A stretch of 22,882 nt of DNA from JANOBD01 sp031411495. GTDB taxonomy: Bacteria; Planctomycetota; Phycisphaerae; Tepidisphaerales; Tepidisphaeraceae. Shown piece after piece: positions 1-7,186 of the stretch. Both the position numbers and the translations under genes were made by a program. The number at the start of each line of letters is the position of its first letter. The stretch's first letter is position 1. The notes under the pieces were generated by a model. That model searched no databases. It worked only from the letters and a program-made list of their open reading frames with translations, and was not told where the DNA came from. The stretch is taken from positions 1 through 22,882 of the forward strand of contig JANOBD010000058.1 in NCBI GenBank assembly GCA_031411495.1, written 5' to 3'.

Positions 1-132
1 ACGTTAGCGCGGGAGGTAGCCGCATGGGAGCATTCCCGCAACGCGGCGACAGTCGGCGTCCGCTGGCAATTCACGACCGCTGATGCGCGGGTGAAGCTGC
101 ACAGGCTATACCCTTCAATACAGCTGCAATGA
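1..132 (+). mobile_element. IS630-family transposase, C-terminal end (cut by window edge)
   Basis: Frame 1 is open from the first base to a TGA at 130-132 and encodes 43 residues. They contain the stretch WQFTTADARVKLHRLYPSI, which matches the well-known C-terminus of IS630-family DDE transposases (W-R/Q-F-T-T-x-D-A-R-x-K-L-x-R-L-Y-P-S). Seen directly: the open frame and the motif. Known of the family: this tail follows the last catalytic Glu region. The start of the gene lies left of the window, so whether the element is intact cannot be told. A second, N-terminal IS630-type piece lies at about 13421-13548. Confidence 0.8.
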
Positions 133-605
133 AACACTAGAATGGTCCAACCCTTGTTTTGCGGGCCATTGCGGGCTTTGCACGTCAGAAAGCGATTCAA
201 GAGACGGCATGCCGATGGTGTCCTTCCACGCGGCCGCGAATGCCTTGTCACGTCGCCGCCAGCTTTAAACTTCGGCGTAGCCGCATCGCGATTCAAGCCA
301 ACCGGCGAATGCATACAGTGATTCGGTAGCGATGTCGCCGAGGGTTCCCCTTTGCATCGTCGTGCTGAATCCGAACTTGGTGCGGATGCGAAGCCTGTGC
401 GCGTGAGTGCAGTGGGGACAGCGGGCGCCACCGACCTCGCGAACCATCCAAAACCCGTTCGACATACCACACCTGACCGATCAGAAGCAGGGAAATCGAA
501 CAATAGCTGACTTTTTCACCGGCCTGCGAGGGGTTTGTGCTCGCCGCTCCAAAGGTGCGCGAAGGTGGCTGTTATCCGCTTTGTGATCACATGCTCAGGT
601 CGGAT
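133..605. other. Gene-poor stretch between the transposase end and the sialidase-like gene
   Basis: I see no confident gene here. The first ~100 bases presumably contain the right end of the IS630 element, but no terminal repeat can be defined without the left end. A minus-strand frame over about 133-262 reads partly like WRRRDKAFAAAWKDTIGMP, has no clear start, and I cannot assign it. A doubtful 66-codon minus-strand ORF (265-465) is listed separately. No terminator follows the sialidase-like stop at 606. Confidence 0.5.
265..465 (-). CDS. Small hypothetical protein with a CPHC motif (doubtful)
   Basis: A 66-residue frame begins with ATG at 465, preceded by an AGG about 6 bases upstream. 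Its only recognisable element is RCPHCTHAHRLRIRT near residues 15-28. This loosely resembles the first half of Ogr/Delta-type zinc-finger proteins (C-P-x-C-G-x-x-A-x-x-R-T-S), but the second cysteine pair is absent; the only later Cys is near the C-terminus. It could be a truncated zinc-finger protein or a chance frame. It lies between a transposase remnant and the 3' end of the opposing-module gene cluster, where gene debris is expected. Confidence 0.25.
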   Translation of the reverse strand: MSNGFWMVREVGGARCPHCTHAHRLRIRTKFGFSTTMQRGTLGDIATESLYAFAGWLESRCGYAEV

Positions 606-3488
606 CTAAAGGGAATGCAATTCTTCGCGCAACTTCGCATGTGAAGCGCAACGCTTCACATTCTTCTTCCTTCGTGACAATTCGGCCCGCCTGCGGGCGA
701 CAAACGCGAACGGCGAGAGAATACCGACGATAGCTGGCTCCGGCGCGAGGGATTGCGCGAGTCGCCAGTCGGCTTCAAAGGAGGCGGCGTTGTAGTTCTG
801 CGCAAGGCCCAGCAGATCATCGAAGTCGGCGACGCCGTCATAGTTGAAATCGCCACCGAGCCAGTCTGCATCGGCGCCGTAGTGCTGAGCGACCGCGAGC
901 AGATCGTCGAAGTTCACGACGCCGTCGAGCGTGGCGTCGCCGACGAGCGTGTGGAACAGGATCAACGTCGAGGCGTCGAGCGGGATCCCGTAGAACGCAG
1001 GGCCGGCGAAGAAGCGATTGGCCTCGCCGTAGCCGACCCGCATCGCGTGGCCGTCGTTCGACGCGACGGAAGTGAAGAGTTGACCGGCGTGAAGCAATTC
1101 GCGAATCGATTGCTGTGGCGATGCGCCGGCATAATCGATGACGAGATCGTCGTCGGCGAGGTCGACACTGCCTCCGGCCGAGATCTCGAGCGCGGTGACG
1201 CGCGACGTCTCGCCGGCGCCGGGCGTCAACGCGAATGTTCCGCCGACGCGAAGCCGGCCGATGCGCGCGCGCTTGGCAGACGCGTGCCCGTCGACGGTGA
1301 GCAAGCCCGCGCCGTCGAGGTGCGTGAACGCAATGCTTCCCGCCCCGCTAACCGTGACATCGCTCGCGAGCGTGACGGGAACCGTGATCGAGTGCGTGCC
1401 GCTCTGCACATTCACCGTCGCCGCGGCGGAGGACTGCAATCGAAGCGAGCCGGCACCCGAAAAGGCGAGCGTGGTCGCGTCGAGGTTGAGTTGTCCGATC
1501 GTGACCGGCGAATCGATGGTGACGCTTTGTGTGCCGGCCGTCGCGGCGGTGATGTTCGCGACCGCGTCGACGGCGTTGGGGACCGTCGTCGTCCAATTCG
1601 CGAGCGCGTTCCACGAGCCGCCTGCGTTGCTGTTCCATCGGCCGACGATCGCGCTGAAGCGGAGGTAGTCGACGTCGAATGCCGAGTTGTCGGTGCTCGA
1701 GAGATCGCCGAAGCGCAGCGCATCGGTGGAGCCTGCCGCAAGTTGTTTCGTAAGGATCGGCGTCGAGAGGTCGCCATCGAGAAAAACATTCGCGATGCGT
1801 TGGCCGGTCGCAGGGTCGAGGCGGACGACGACGCGATAACGATGCCAATCATTCGTTGAAAAGCCGGCGTGCGTTGATTCGATGTAGGCAGCTTGCGAAG
1901 CGTTTCCGCCCGCGCCTTCCAGAAAGACGCCGCTGCTGCTGAGCTGAAGCGTCGCCAGCCCGGCGCCGTCGCCGAGTTGCAGGTCGGCAGCACCTTCGTT
2001 GACGACAAGGCTGGTCGCAAGCCGGGCACGGAAGTCGACGACAACGCCGGTCGACGCGAAATCGACCGCCTGCCACGACGATTGCGTGTTCGGTATCGTG
2101 TAGTAGAGCTGCTTTGACCCGACGGTGCTGATCGTGTCGTACGCCGCGTAATCCGTGCCGAGCTGCGCGAGGTACGCGCGGCGGGAGACGGCGCTGGTGT
2201 TGGTTTCGACCCAACCCTGGCCGGTGGTAATTGGCGAGTAGTCGCCGTGGTATTCGATAGCCCAATTGAAATCGTCGGTGCTTGCCTGCTTGGTGATGTT
2301 CAGCCGCAGGGCCTTAAGGTTGGCGGACTGCTGATTGTCGTACACATAACCGGCGGGTGGAGATGAATCGTAGCCGGGGCCGAAGAAGCTGCTCTGGTCA
2401 TGGACGTAGACGTATCGGCCGTCGTTCGTCGGACGTAACTCGGTGTGCCCGCTGCCGGGGCCGTTGTAAAGGACCGTCGGTTCGGACCAGCGTTTTCCGG
2501 TCGAGTCGGCGAACATCAGTTTCGCGCCATAGCGGCCGTAGGAGAGCGCGATGGTTCCGTCGTCGAGTTTCTTGAGCGTTGGAAACACGCCCGCGACGCC
2601 GAGCGATTTCGGCGGCGACCACGTGCTTCCTTCATCCGCCGAGATCGAAAAGAAAAGCGACGGCGAGATGAGGTTTACATCGGTCGATGGGAACGTCTGA
2701 CCGGTTCGATAGACCGCGAGCAGGTTGCCGTTATTCAAGCCGATGAGCGACGATTCACTTGGTCCTTCCGAGCCCATGTCGGGGAGCGTGTCGTAGAAGG
2801 CGATTGTGGATTTTCGCGTCCAGTTCAAGCCGCCGTTGTTGCTGGCGAGCAGGATCGATTCGGAGAACTGATCGACCGCGCGGGTTGCGTACGCCGAGGT
2901 GTATAGCGTGGAGCCGACGGGGACGATGTCGTTGTAGTTGTTGTAAACGGATTTGTAACTGATCGTGCCGGTGTTGAAGGAGACGTCGTCGGCCGTCCAG
3001 TTCTGGCCGCCGTCGGTCGAGCGAAAGCGTGAGCCGAGCCAACTCGTCTGGCCGGCGGAGTTCGCCATCGAATAAGAGACGCCGACGCTCGTCTGGCTCG
3101 CCGGGAGCATGAGTGAACTGTTGGGGTTGCCGATGTTCGGCAGTGCCGACCACGACAGGCCGTTGTCGGTGCTGAGCCGGCGGATGCCGAAGACCTTGCC
3201 GCTCTGGGTCTGGCCGACGGTCGCGTTGACGATCAGGCCGCCGTCTGCGCGGCGTTTCATGTACGGGAAGTTGATGTGCGGCTTGAAGCCGAGGATCGTG
3301 CTCGACGCCGGGGTGGCCGTGTAGATCGTCGTGCTCGATTCGATCTGCACCGACACGATCGGCGCTTCATCTGCGTAGGCTGTGCGAACTCCGACAACGC
3401 CAGCGACTCCGCTCACCAATCCAAACAAGAATGCCGGCGAAAGAACACCGGCATTCGAGTGAGTTTGTATGGAATTTCTTACCACCAC
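606..3488 (-). CDS. Sialidase-like BNR protein with lectin-like, beta-rich, dockerin-like and PEP-CTERM modules
   Basis: 960 residues, probably exported and surface-anchored. N-terminal hydrophobic stretch at about 18-39 ends in a signal-peptidase-like AYA|DE. Four Asp-boxes (S-x-D/N-x-G-x-x-W) lie at 106-113, 157-164, 216-223 and 283-290, the signature of the sialidase beta-propeller; a SGHTELRPT stretch near 345 fits the same fold. A concanavalin-like module covers about 480-612 and a repetitive beta-rich (autotransporter-passenger-like) module about 614-845. A dockerin-like EF-hand pair (DATLDGVVNFDD, DFNYDGVADFDD) lies at 850-900. A PEP-CTERM tail (PEP, hydrophobic stretch, RRR) begins at 915. 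The GTG start overlaps the pseudopilin stop by 10 bases and has AGGAG 11 bases upstream; a TTG further in (MFGLVSG) is an alternative. Exo-alpha-sialidase activity is likely but substrate is unproven; BNR folds also occur in other hydrolases and lyases. Confidence 0.8.
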   Translation of the reverse strand: MVVRNSIQTHSNAGVLSPAFLFGLVSGVAGVVGVRTAYADEAPIVSVQIESSTTIYTATPASSTILGFKPHINFPYMKRRADGGLIVNATVGQTQSGKVFGIRRLSTDNGLSWSALPNIGNPNSSLMLPASQTSVGVSYSMANSAGQTSWLGSRFRSTDGGQNWTADDVSFNTGTISYKSVYNNYNDIVPVGSTLYTSAYATRAVDQFSESILLASNNGGLNWTRKSTIAFYDTLPDMGSEGPSESSLIGLNNGNLLAVYRTGQTFPSTDVNLISPSLFFSISADEGSTWSPPKSLGVAGVFPTLKKLDDGTIALSYGRYGAKLMFADSTGKRWSEPTVLYNGPGSGHTELRPTNDGRYVYVHDQSSFFGPGYDSSPPAGYVYDNQQSANLKALRLNITKQASTDDFNWAIEYHGDYSPITTGQGWVETNTSAVSRRAYLAQLGTDYAAYDTISTVGSKQLYYTIPNTQSSWQAVDFASTGVVVDFRARLATSLVVNEGAADLQLGDGAGLATLQLSSSGVFLEGAGGNASQAAYIESTHAGFSTNDWHRYRVVVRLDPATGQRIANVFLDGDLSTPILTKQLAAGSTDALRFGDLSSTDNSAFDVDYLRFSAIVGRWNSNAGGSWNALANWTTTVPNAVDAVANITAATAGTQSVTIDSPVTIGQLNLDATTLAFSGAGSLRLQSSAAATVNVQSGTHSITVPVTLASDVTVSGAGSIAFTHLDGAGLLTVDGHASAKRARIGRLRVGGTFALTPGAGETSRVTALEISAGGSVDLADDDLVIDYAGASPQQSIRELLHAGQLFTSVASNDGHAMRVGYGEANRFFAGPAFYGIPLDASTLILFHTLVGDATLDGVVNFDDLLAVAQHYGADADWLGGDFNYDGVADFDDLLGLAQNYNAASFEADWRLAQSLAPEPAIVGILSPFAFVARRRAELSRRKKNVKRCASHAKLREELHSL
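640..660. repeat. Perfect 9-bp inverted repeat inside the 3' end of the sialidase-like gene
   Basis: TGTGAAGCG at 640-648 pairs with CGCTTCACA at 652-660 around a 3-base loop. It lies after the RRR of the PEP-CTERM tail, within the extra ~25 codons at the end of the minus-strand gene. It may act as a transcription end or mRNA-stabilising hairpin. On the minus strand it is not followed by a T run, so it is not a canonical rho-independent terminator. Confidence 0.55.
3429..3456 (-). terminator. 9-bp stem-loop just after the pseudopilin stop
   Basis: GAATGCCGG (3429-3437) and CCGGCATTC (3448-3456) form a perfect stem with a 10-base loop. On the minus strand it lies 23 bases past the pseudopilin TAA (3479-3481) and is followed by TTGTTTGG, a weak T-rich tail. 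It falls inside the first codons of the overlapping sialidase-like frame. It may attenuate read-through from the pseudopilin or mask translation of the sialidase-like gene. As a terminator it is only moderately convincing. Confidence 0.4.
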
Positions 3489-4234
3489 CAGCGCTCGTGC
3501 TCCTGACTTTCACTCCACATGATCATGAAGCGTTTCTTGGGATCTTTCGGAAACGAGTTCCACGTGACATGGCCGTCGCCGTAGAGCGTGTTCATCCCGT
3601 CGGGAAGCGCCGTCACCGGCTTGAAGTGATTACTGAAAGCCCACGTCGGCACGGGCTCGTTCGGTGGCTGAAAGAACTGGAGACTGTCCATGATCATCGG
3701 CAGTTCGGCCATTCGCTTGGCGCCGACCTTCGTCGGTGGCGGGTAGCTTCGGCGCGTCGGGCTTGTGCCCTTGGCGCTGAAAAAATCGTTCCACGCTTTC
3801 GCGTTGCCATTCGAGGCATAGATTTCATACCCGATGTGATATGCCGGTCCGATGCTGGTGTTGATCAGGATGTTCCAGTCCTGATCGGGAATGCCCGAAC
3901 CTTTGGCATCGTTCGAATATCCCATCGACGTCGGGCAGTAGAAAATCTTGCCGTCGTTGAGCTTCGAGAGTTCGATGAACTTCTGCTTCTTTTCAGGAGT
4001 GAGGATTTCCCAGGTCCCGCCGTACTCCGTGCAGTCGGGGAAGAACCCGCGGTAAGCGTTGGAGTAGTTGTACCAGAGCATTCCGAGTTGGCGCAGGTTG
4101 GAGGCGCACTTGACCCGATTTGACGATTCGCGGGCCTTACCCAACGCCGGTAGCAGAATGGAAATCAGCAGAGCGATGATTCCGATCACAACGAGTAACT
4201 CGACGAGCGTAAAACCAGTACTTCGGTTTCTCAT
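3479..4234 (-). CDS. DUF1559-type pseudopilin (type II secretion/PulG-like)
   Basis: 251 residues. The N-terminus has a type IV prepilin leader and cleavage site, GF|TLVELLVVIGIIALLISILLP, with conserved Glu at +5 and a single hydrophobic helix (about 8-28). This is followed by the typical ALGKARE...NRVKCASNLRQLGMLWYNYSNAYRGFFPDC segment. Near the C-terminus a DGMNTLYGDGHVTW stretch matches the H-X9-DG / DGHV hallmark of the large pseudopilin families of planctomycetes and their relatives. The ATG at 4234 has GGAG seven bases upstream. Role: probably a surface or secretion-associated pseudopilin cleaved by a prepilin peptidase encoded elsewhere; its precise job is unknown for this family. Its stop overlaps the sialidase-like start, suggesting translational coupling, although a stem-loop lies at the junction. 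Confidence 0.88.
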   Translation of the reverse strand: MRNRSTGFTLVELLVVIGIIALLISILLPALGKARESSNRVKCASNLRQLGMLWYNYSNAYRGFFPDCTEYGGTWEILTPEKKQKFIELSKLNDGKIFYCPTSMGYSNDAKGSGIPDQDWNILINTSIGPAYHIGYEIYASNGNAKAWNDFFSAKGTSPTRRSYPPPTKVGAKRMAELPMIMDSLQFFQPPNEPVPTWAFSNHFKPVTALPDGMNTLYGDGHVTWNSFPKDPKKRFMIMWSESQEHERWWW

Positions 4235-4280
4235 GTTTGTTCTCCGGTTGCCGTGGCCGCGTGTTTCGATTCGGATTCAG

Positions 4281-4316
4281 AGCAAAAACGATCGACACCT
4301 TCCGGAATCGATCGCT
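4281..4316 (-). terminator. Rho-independent terminator of the LamG/PEP-CTERM gene
   Basis: On the minus strand, CGATCGA pairs with TCGATCG (plus-strand positions 4289-4295 and 4308-4314) around a 12-base loop, followed directly by TTTTTGCT. It begins about 17 bases past the stop of the gene ending at 4333. It therefore separates that transcript from the pseudopilin gene, which must have its own promoter or depend on read-through. Confidence 0.75.
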
Positions 4317-4332
4317 TGTGTGGCGGATCAAG

Positions 4333-5145
4333 TTACCGGCGGCGACGGATGAGCGTCGTCAAGAGGCCGCCGATCATACCGAGAGTCGCGGGTTCGGGGA
4401 CAACAAAAGCCGAGGTCGGCACGGTGAGGTTCGTGGTCGTGTTGTAAACCACCGTGTCGCTGATGCGGACTTCATCGATCAGCCCCGGCCAGGTCGCCGA
4501 GCCCGTCTGATTCTCACCGATGTGCATGAGCGTTCCGGTGAACGACGTGCGCGGATTGACGGTGCCGGCATCCGGCGTGTTGCGGAGGAGTTGGCCGTCC
4601 CACCAGGTCGCGGTGACGCCCGCCGCCGCGTCGAACGCCCAGGCGAGATGGTGCCAGTTGGTGTCGTCCAAAGCTGCGGCGGGAATCGCCTGTTCGATTT
4701 CCCAGAACGAGCCGCCGGCGCCGTTCTGGTACGCGCCGAGCGTGCGGCCGGCGCCGGTGTCGTAGATGTACATGCGAATATCGCCGTTGCCGCTGCTGGT
4801 GTCGGTGCCCCACAGTCCGAGGAAGCCGCCGCTCGTCACGCCCGGGCCTTTGACGAACATTTCGATCGTGCCCTTGTTCACGTTGTAGTTGCCGGCCGTC
4901 TGGTATTCGACCCGGCCGCTCGGGCGGTTCAGGGCGTTGCCGAACTTTCCGCCAGCGACAATCGAGCCGCCAGGGCCCAGCGGAGGTCCGATCTGCTGTG
5001 CTGCGACGCCGGCCGCATAGTCGGCGGCGCCAGCGCCGTTGTTAAGGGGATCGCCGACATCGAAGTGGTTCAGGAACGTGGTGCCGGCGAGCGCAGGCGA
5101 CGAGACGCCAAGAATCATAAATAGCGAGCGTGCAACGACTTTCAT
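4333..5145 (-). CDS. LamG-domain (concanavalin-like) PEP-CTERM protein
   Basis: 270 residues from the ATG at 5145, chosen because GGGAG lies seven bases upstream and the product then starts with a clean signal peptide (MKVVARSLFMILGVSSPALA|G). A longer frame to 5175 adds ten residues without a signal-like start. Residues about 22-245 form a LamG/concanavalin-type lectin module with the motifs NVNKGTIEMFVKG, GGSFWEIEQ, NWHHLAWAFD and WWDGQLLRN. A PEP-CTERM sorting tail ends the protein (VPEPATLGMIG, hydrophobic stretch, RRRR). Export by Sec and processing by an exosortase encoded elsewhere are expected. The module is strikingly similar to the N-terminal half of the 626-residue protein at 9773-11653. 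Probable role: carbohydrate binding or a surface structural protein; no catalytic residues are evident. Confidence 0.85.
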   Translation of the reverse strand: MKVVARSLFMILGVSSPALAGTTFLNHFDVGDPLNNGAGAADYAAGVAAQQIGPPLGPGGSIVAGGKFGNALNRPSGRVEYQTAGNYNVNKGTIEMFVKGPGVTSGGFLGLWGTDTSSGNGDIRMYIYDTGAGRTLGAYQNGAGGSFWEIEQAIPAAALDDTNWHHLAWAFDAAAGVTATWWDGQLLRNTPDAGTVNPRTSFTGTLMHIGENQTGSATWPGLIDEVRISDTVVYNTTTNLTVPTSAFVVPEPATLGMIGGLLTTLIRRRR

Positions 5146-5514
5146 TTGTTCTCTCCCTTCACATACTGACAGCAAAACCTGCTGCCGGGTCGGACCATCG
5201 AAGAGGGTCCCGCCAGATCGGACGCCCGGAAAAACGACACAAAGGTCGCCATCGCAGACGCACCCTTTCCGGCGACTTAATTAATGCCTCGAACTTATTC
5301 GCCTGTCAATCCTAAAATTCGCAAAGTTGCCGAACAGCCTCCATTCTAACAGCAGTTACAATCGTCAAGCGGCATTCATACCCATCCGCAAAGGCAACGA
5401 ACCAACCCGTACTGCGAGATGGTCGCCATGTATGCCAGGTGTGGTAACGGCTACTCACAATGCGTTGTATAGACGGTCTGCACTGGACGGAACTTAATTC
5501 GCGATGTAAACTAA
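5146..5514. other. Divergent intergenic region (LamG gene / membrane protein gene)
   Basis: No coding capacity is seen. It holds the candidate minus-strand promoter at 5280-5309 and, close to the plus-strand gene, the element AACTTAATTCGCGA at 5491-5504 preceded by GGACGG. A near-copy of this element lies at 11796-11809 before the ROK gene. No terminator or tRNA is visible. Confidence 0.5.
5280..5309 (-). promoter_or_regulatory. Candidate sigma-70 promoter for the LamG gene
   Basis: On the minus strand a perfect TTGACA (-35, plus-strand 5304-5309) is followed after 18 bases by ATTAAT (-10, 5280-5285, four of six matches to TATAAT). Transcription would begin near 5273 and give a leader of roughly 125 bases before the ATG at 5145. 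The call rests on consensus only. Confidence 0.4.
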
Positions 5515-6045
5515 GTGGCTTCACTGTCCAAGGACGAACCGGTGGCTCTCGCAGCGCCCTCCAAAAGCAGTTCCAAGGCACTATTGGCCCTCGCCGGGTG
5601 TGTCATTGTGTTGGCAATCGTGTCCCTCTGGTATTTCTGGTCGGGCTCTTCAACCTACGTCGGCACTGACGCATTTTTCAGCGACGATGACGGGAAAACG
5701 TTCTTCGTCGATACGTCGTCGAACCTCCCGCCCTTCTCACACGGCGGCAGAGATGCCGTCGGGGCACGCGTGTTTCTGGATGCGTCGGGCAAGCCGTTTG
5801 TAGGCTACTTGGAACGCTATACCGAGGCCGGTAAAGCCCGCACCCGGGAACTCCTCGCCGAGCGATCAGCCGGCAAGGGGAACCCCGGAAAGGACGATGT
5901 GCTGCTCGCAAACATGGAATTGAAACGGCCGAACGCGAAAGATTGGACGCGCGCCGCCGACCCCAAGGCCGCCGAGATCCGAAAGGTCATGTGCCCCGAC
6001 AAACCGACGCAGCCAGCGATGCCACATTGGCCTCAGGCGAAGTGA
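5515..6045 (+). CDS. Single-pass membrane protein of unknown function
   Basis: 176 residues from a GTG at 5515; there is no convincing ribosome-binding site, and another GTG nine codons on is possible. A short hydrophilic N-terminus precedes one transmembrane helix at about 22-42 (ALLALAGCVIVLAIVSLWYFW). The rest is a soluble, probably extracytoplasmic domain with TDAFFSDDDGKTFFVD and GKPFVGYLERYTEAGKARTRELL. I recall broadly similar hypothetical proteins from planctomycetes with a DDDG-K-T-W/F-F motif, but I cannot name a family or a function. Both neighbours on the plus strand are unrelated, so it appears to stand alone. Confidence 0.65.
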   Translation: MASLSKDEPVALAAPSKSSSKALLALAGCVIVLAIVSLWYFWSGSSTYVGTDAFFSDDDGKTFFVDTSSNLPPFSHGGRDAVGARVFLDASGKPFVGYLERYTEAGKARTRELLAERSAGKGNPGKDDVLLANMELKRPNAKDWTRAADPKAAEIRKVMCPDKPTQPAMPHWPQAK

Positions 6046-6176
6046 TCTCGTCCCTCCGCATGCGAGAGCATCGTCGACAGGTCGACGCATAGCGTGGTCA
6101 CCTTCCTCATCTCAACTCGAGACCTTCCTGAAACCCATCCGAGTGCCAGGGAAGTGGACCCAGTGGGCCGCCGGCA

Positions 6177-6945
6177 ATGTGTGTAGCGATTGCGCTGACC
6201 GATCCGGCCGTTGCCGAACTGATGAGCCTGCTCGGCTTCGACTGCCTCTGGCTCGACCTGGAACATCATCCGCGCAGCCTCGAGACGGGCGCGAACCTGA
6301 TGCGTGCCTCACGCGTGGGCGGCGCGGACATCATCGCGCGCCCGGCCAAGGGTGAGTTCCTGCGGATGGGCCGCATGCTCGAGGCCGGCGCAACCGTCAT
6401 CATGTACCCGCGCTGCGATCATGAGGACGAGGCGGCCGAAGTGGTGCGGTCTGCGAAGTTCGCGCCGATGGGCTCACGCGGGATGGACGGCGGCGGGCCG
6501 GACATGCCCTACTGCTCGATGTCGCTGCCCGCCTACATCGCTGCCGCCAACCGCGAGACATTCGTCTTCGTGCAGATCGAAGATCCCAAGGCGCTGGAGC
6601 GCGTCGAAAAGATCGCGGCCGTGCCCGGCGTCGACGGCATCTTCTTCGGGCCCGGCGATTTCTCTGTACTGGCAGGCATCCCCGAACAGTTCAATCACCC
6701 GTTGATCCTCAACGCACAGGAGCGCATCGGGGCGCTGACGAAAGCCGTCGGCAAACGCTTGGGGAATGCCCGGGCTCGACCTCGATCACGTCGCCAAGAT
6801 CCGCACGATGGGCGCGAGCTTGATCGCCTGGGGAACGGACATCGTGTTCCTCAAGGAAGGCTTCGAGCTGATCCAGAAACAGTTCGGCCCTCTCGGATTC
6901 ACGTTCGACAACAAGCTCGCCGGCGGCGGATCGACGACTATCTAA
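6177..6945 (+). pseudogene. HpcH/HpaI-family aldolase, frameshifted
   Basis: Class II 2-keto-3-deoxy-sugar-acid aldolase family, cleaving 2-keto acids to pyruvate and an aldehyde with a divalent metal. Recognisable segments: DCLWLDLEHHPRS near the start, GATVIMYPRCDHEDEA, VQIEDPKALERV (metal-binding Glu) and GIFFGPGDFSVLAG (metal-binding Asp). After KAVGKR the frame breaks at about 6758-6760. Removing one T from CGCTTGGGG restores W-G-M-P-G and continues as LDLDHVAKIRTMGASLIAW, GTDIVFLKEGFELIQ to a TAA at 6943-6945, the usual end for the family. As it stands the original frame runs into unrelated sequence to 6962. The ATG at 6177 lacks a ribosome-binding site, and the first 15-20 residues usual in the family seem to be missing, so the 5' end may also be damaged. 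A sequencing error would make the 3' part intact. Confidence 0.78.
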
Positions 6946-6974
6946 GCCTTGAGCTTTGTTAGGGAGGCTTCGGC

Positions 6975-7186
6975 CTAGTTGCCTTCCACCCTGCCATCGT
7001 CGTTCTGATTCGGTTGCTCGTCGTCCAGCGATCGGATGAGGAATCGAAGGTCAGATAGGCCACCAATGAAGACGACGAGCGTAAAGCCGAGCGTGAGCAG
7101 GATGCTGGCAAACACGACCTAGTAGGTAAAGGACGACCATGCGTGAAACAAGCTGCTAAATTGAATCGTGAAAGTTCTCCGTTCAT
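6975..7186 (-). pseudogene. Small membrane protein downstream of the symporter, broken
   Basis: On the minus strand the symporter stop overlaps an ATG (ATGA, 7183-7186), the usual sign of coupled translation. The frame from that ATG soon loses sense. In a neighbouring frame the sequence reads FHAWSSFTY-stop-VVFASILLTLGFTLVVFIGGL then SDLRFLIRSLDDEQPNQ and ends with TAG at 6975-6977: one hydrophobic helix and an acidic tail. The internal stop is TAG at 7119-7121 and would be Trp if TGG. The gene therefore carries one nonsense codon and one frameshift. Its size and place suggest a small accessory membrane subunit next to the symporter; I know no function for it. Confidence 0.55.

Noticed and set aside
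753..1859. Long plus-strand frame of 368 codons opposite the sialidase-like gene
   Set aside because: Composition is dominated by Arg, Asp, Glu and Val, as expected for the antisense of a GC-rich gene; no domain or ribosome-binding site, and the opposite strand encodes clear Asp-boxes and EF-hands.
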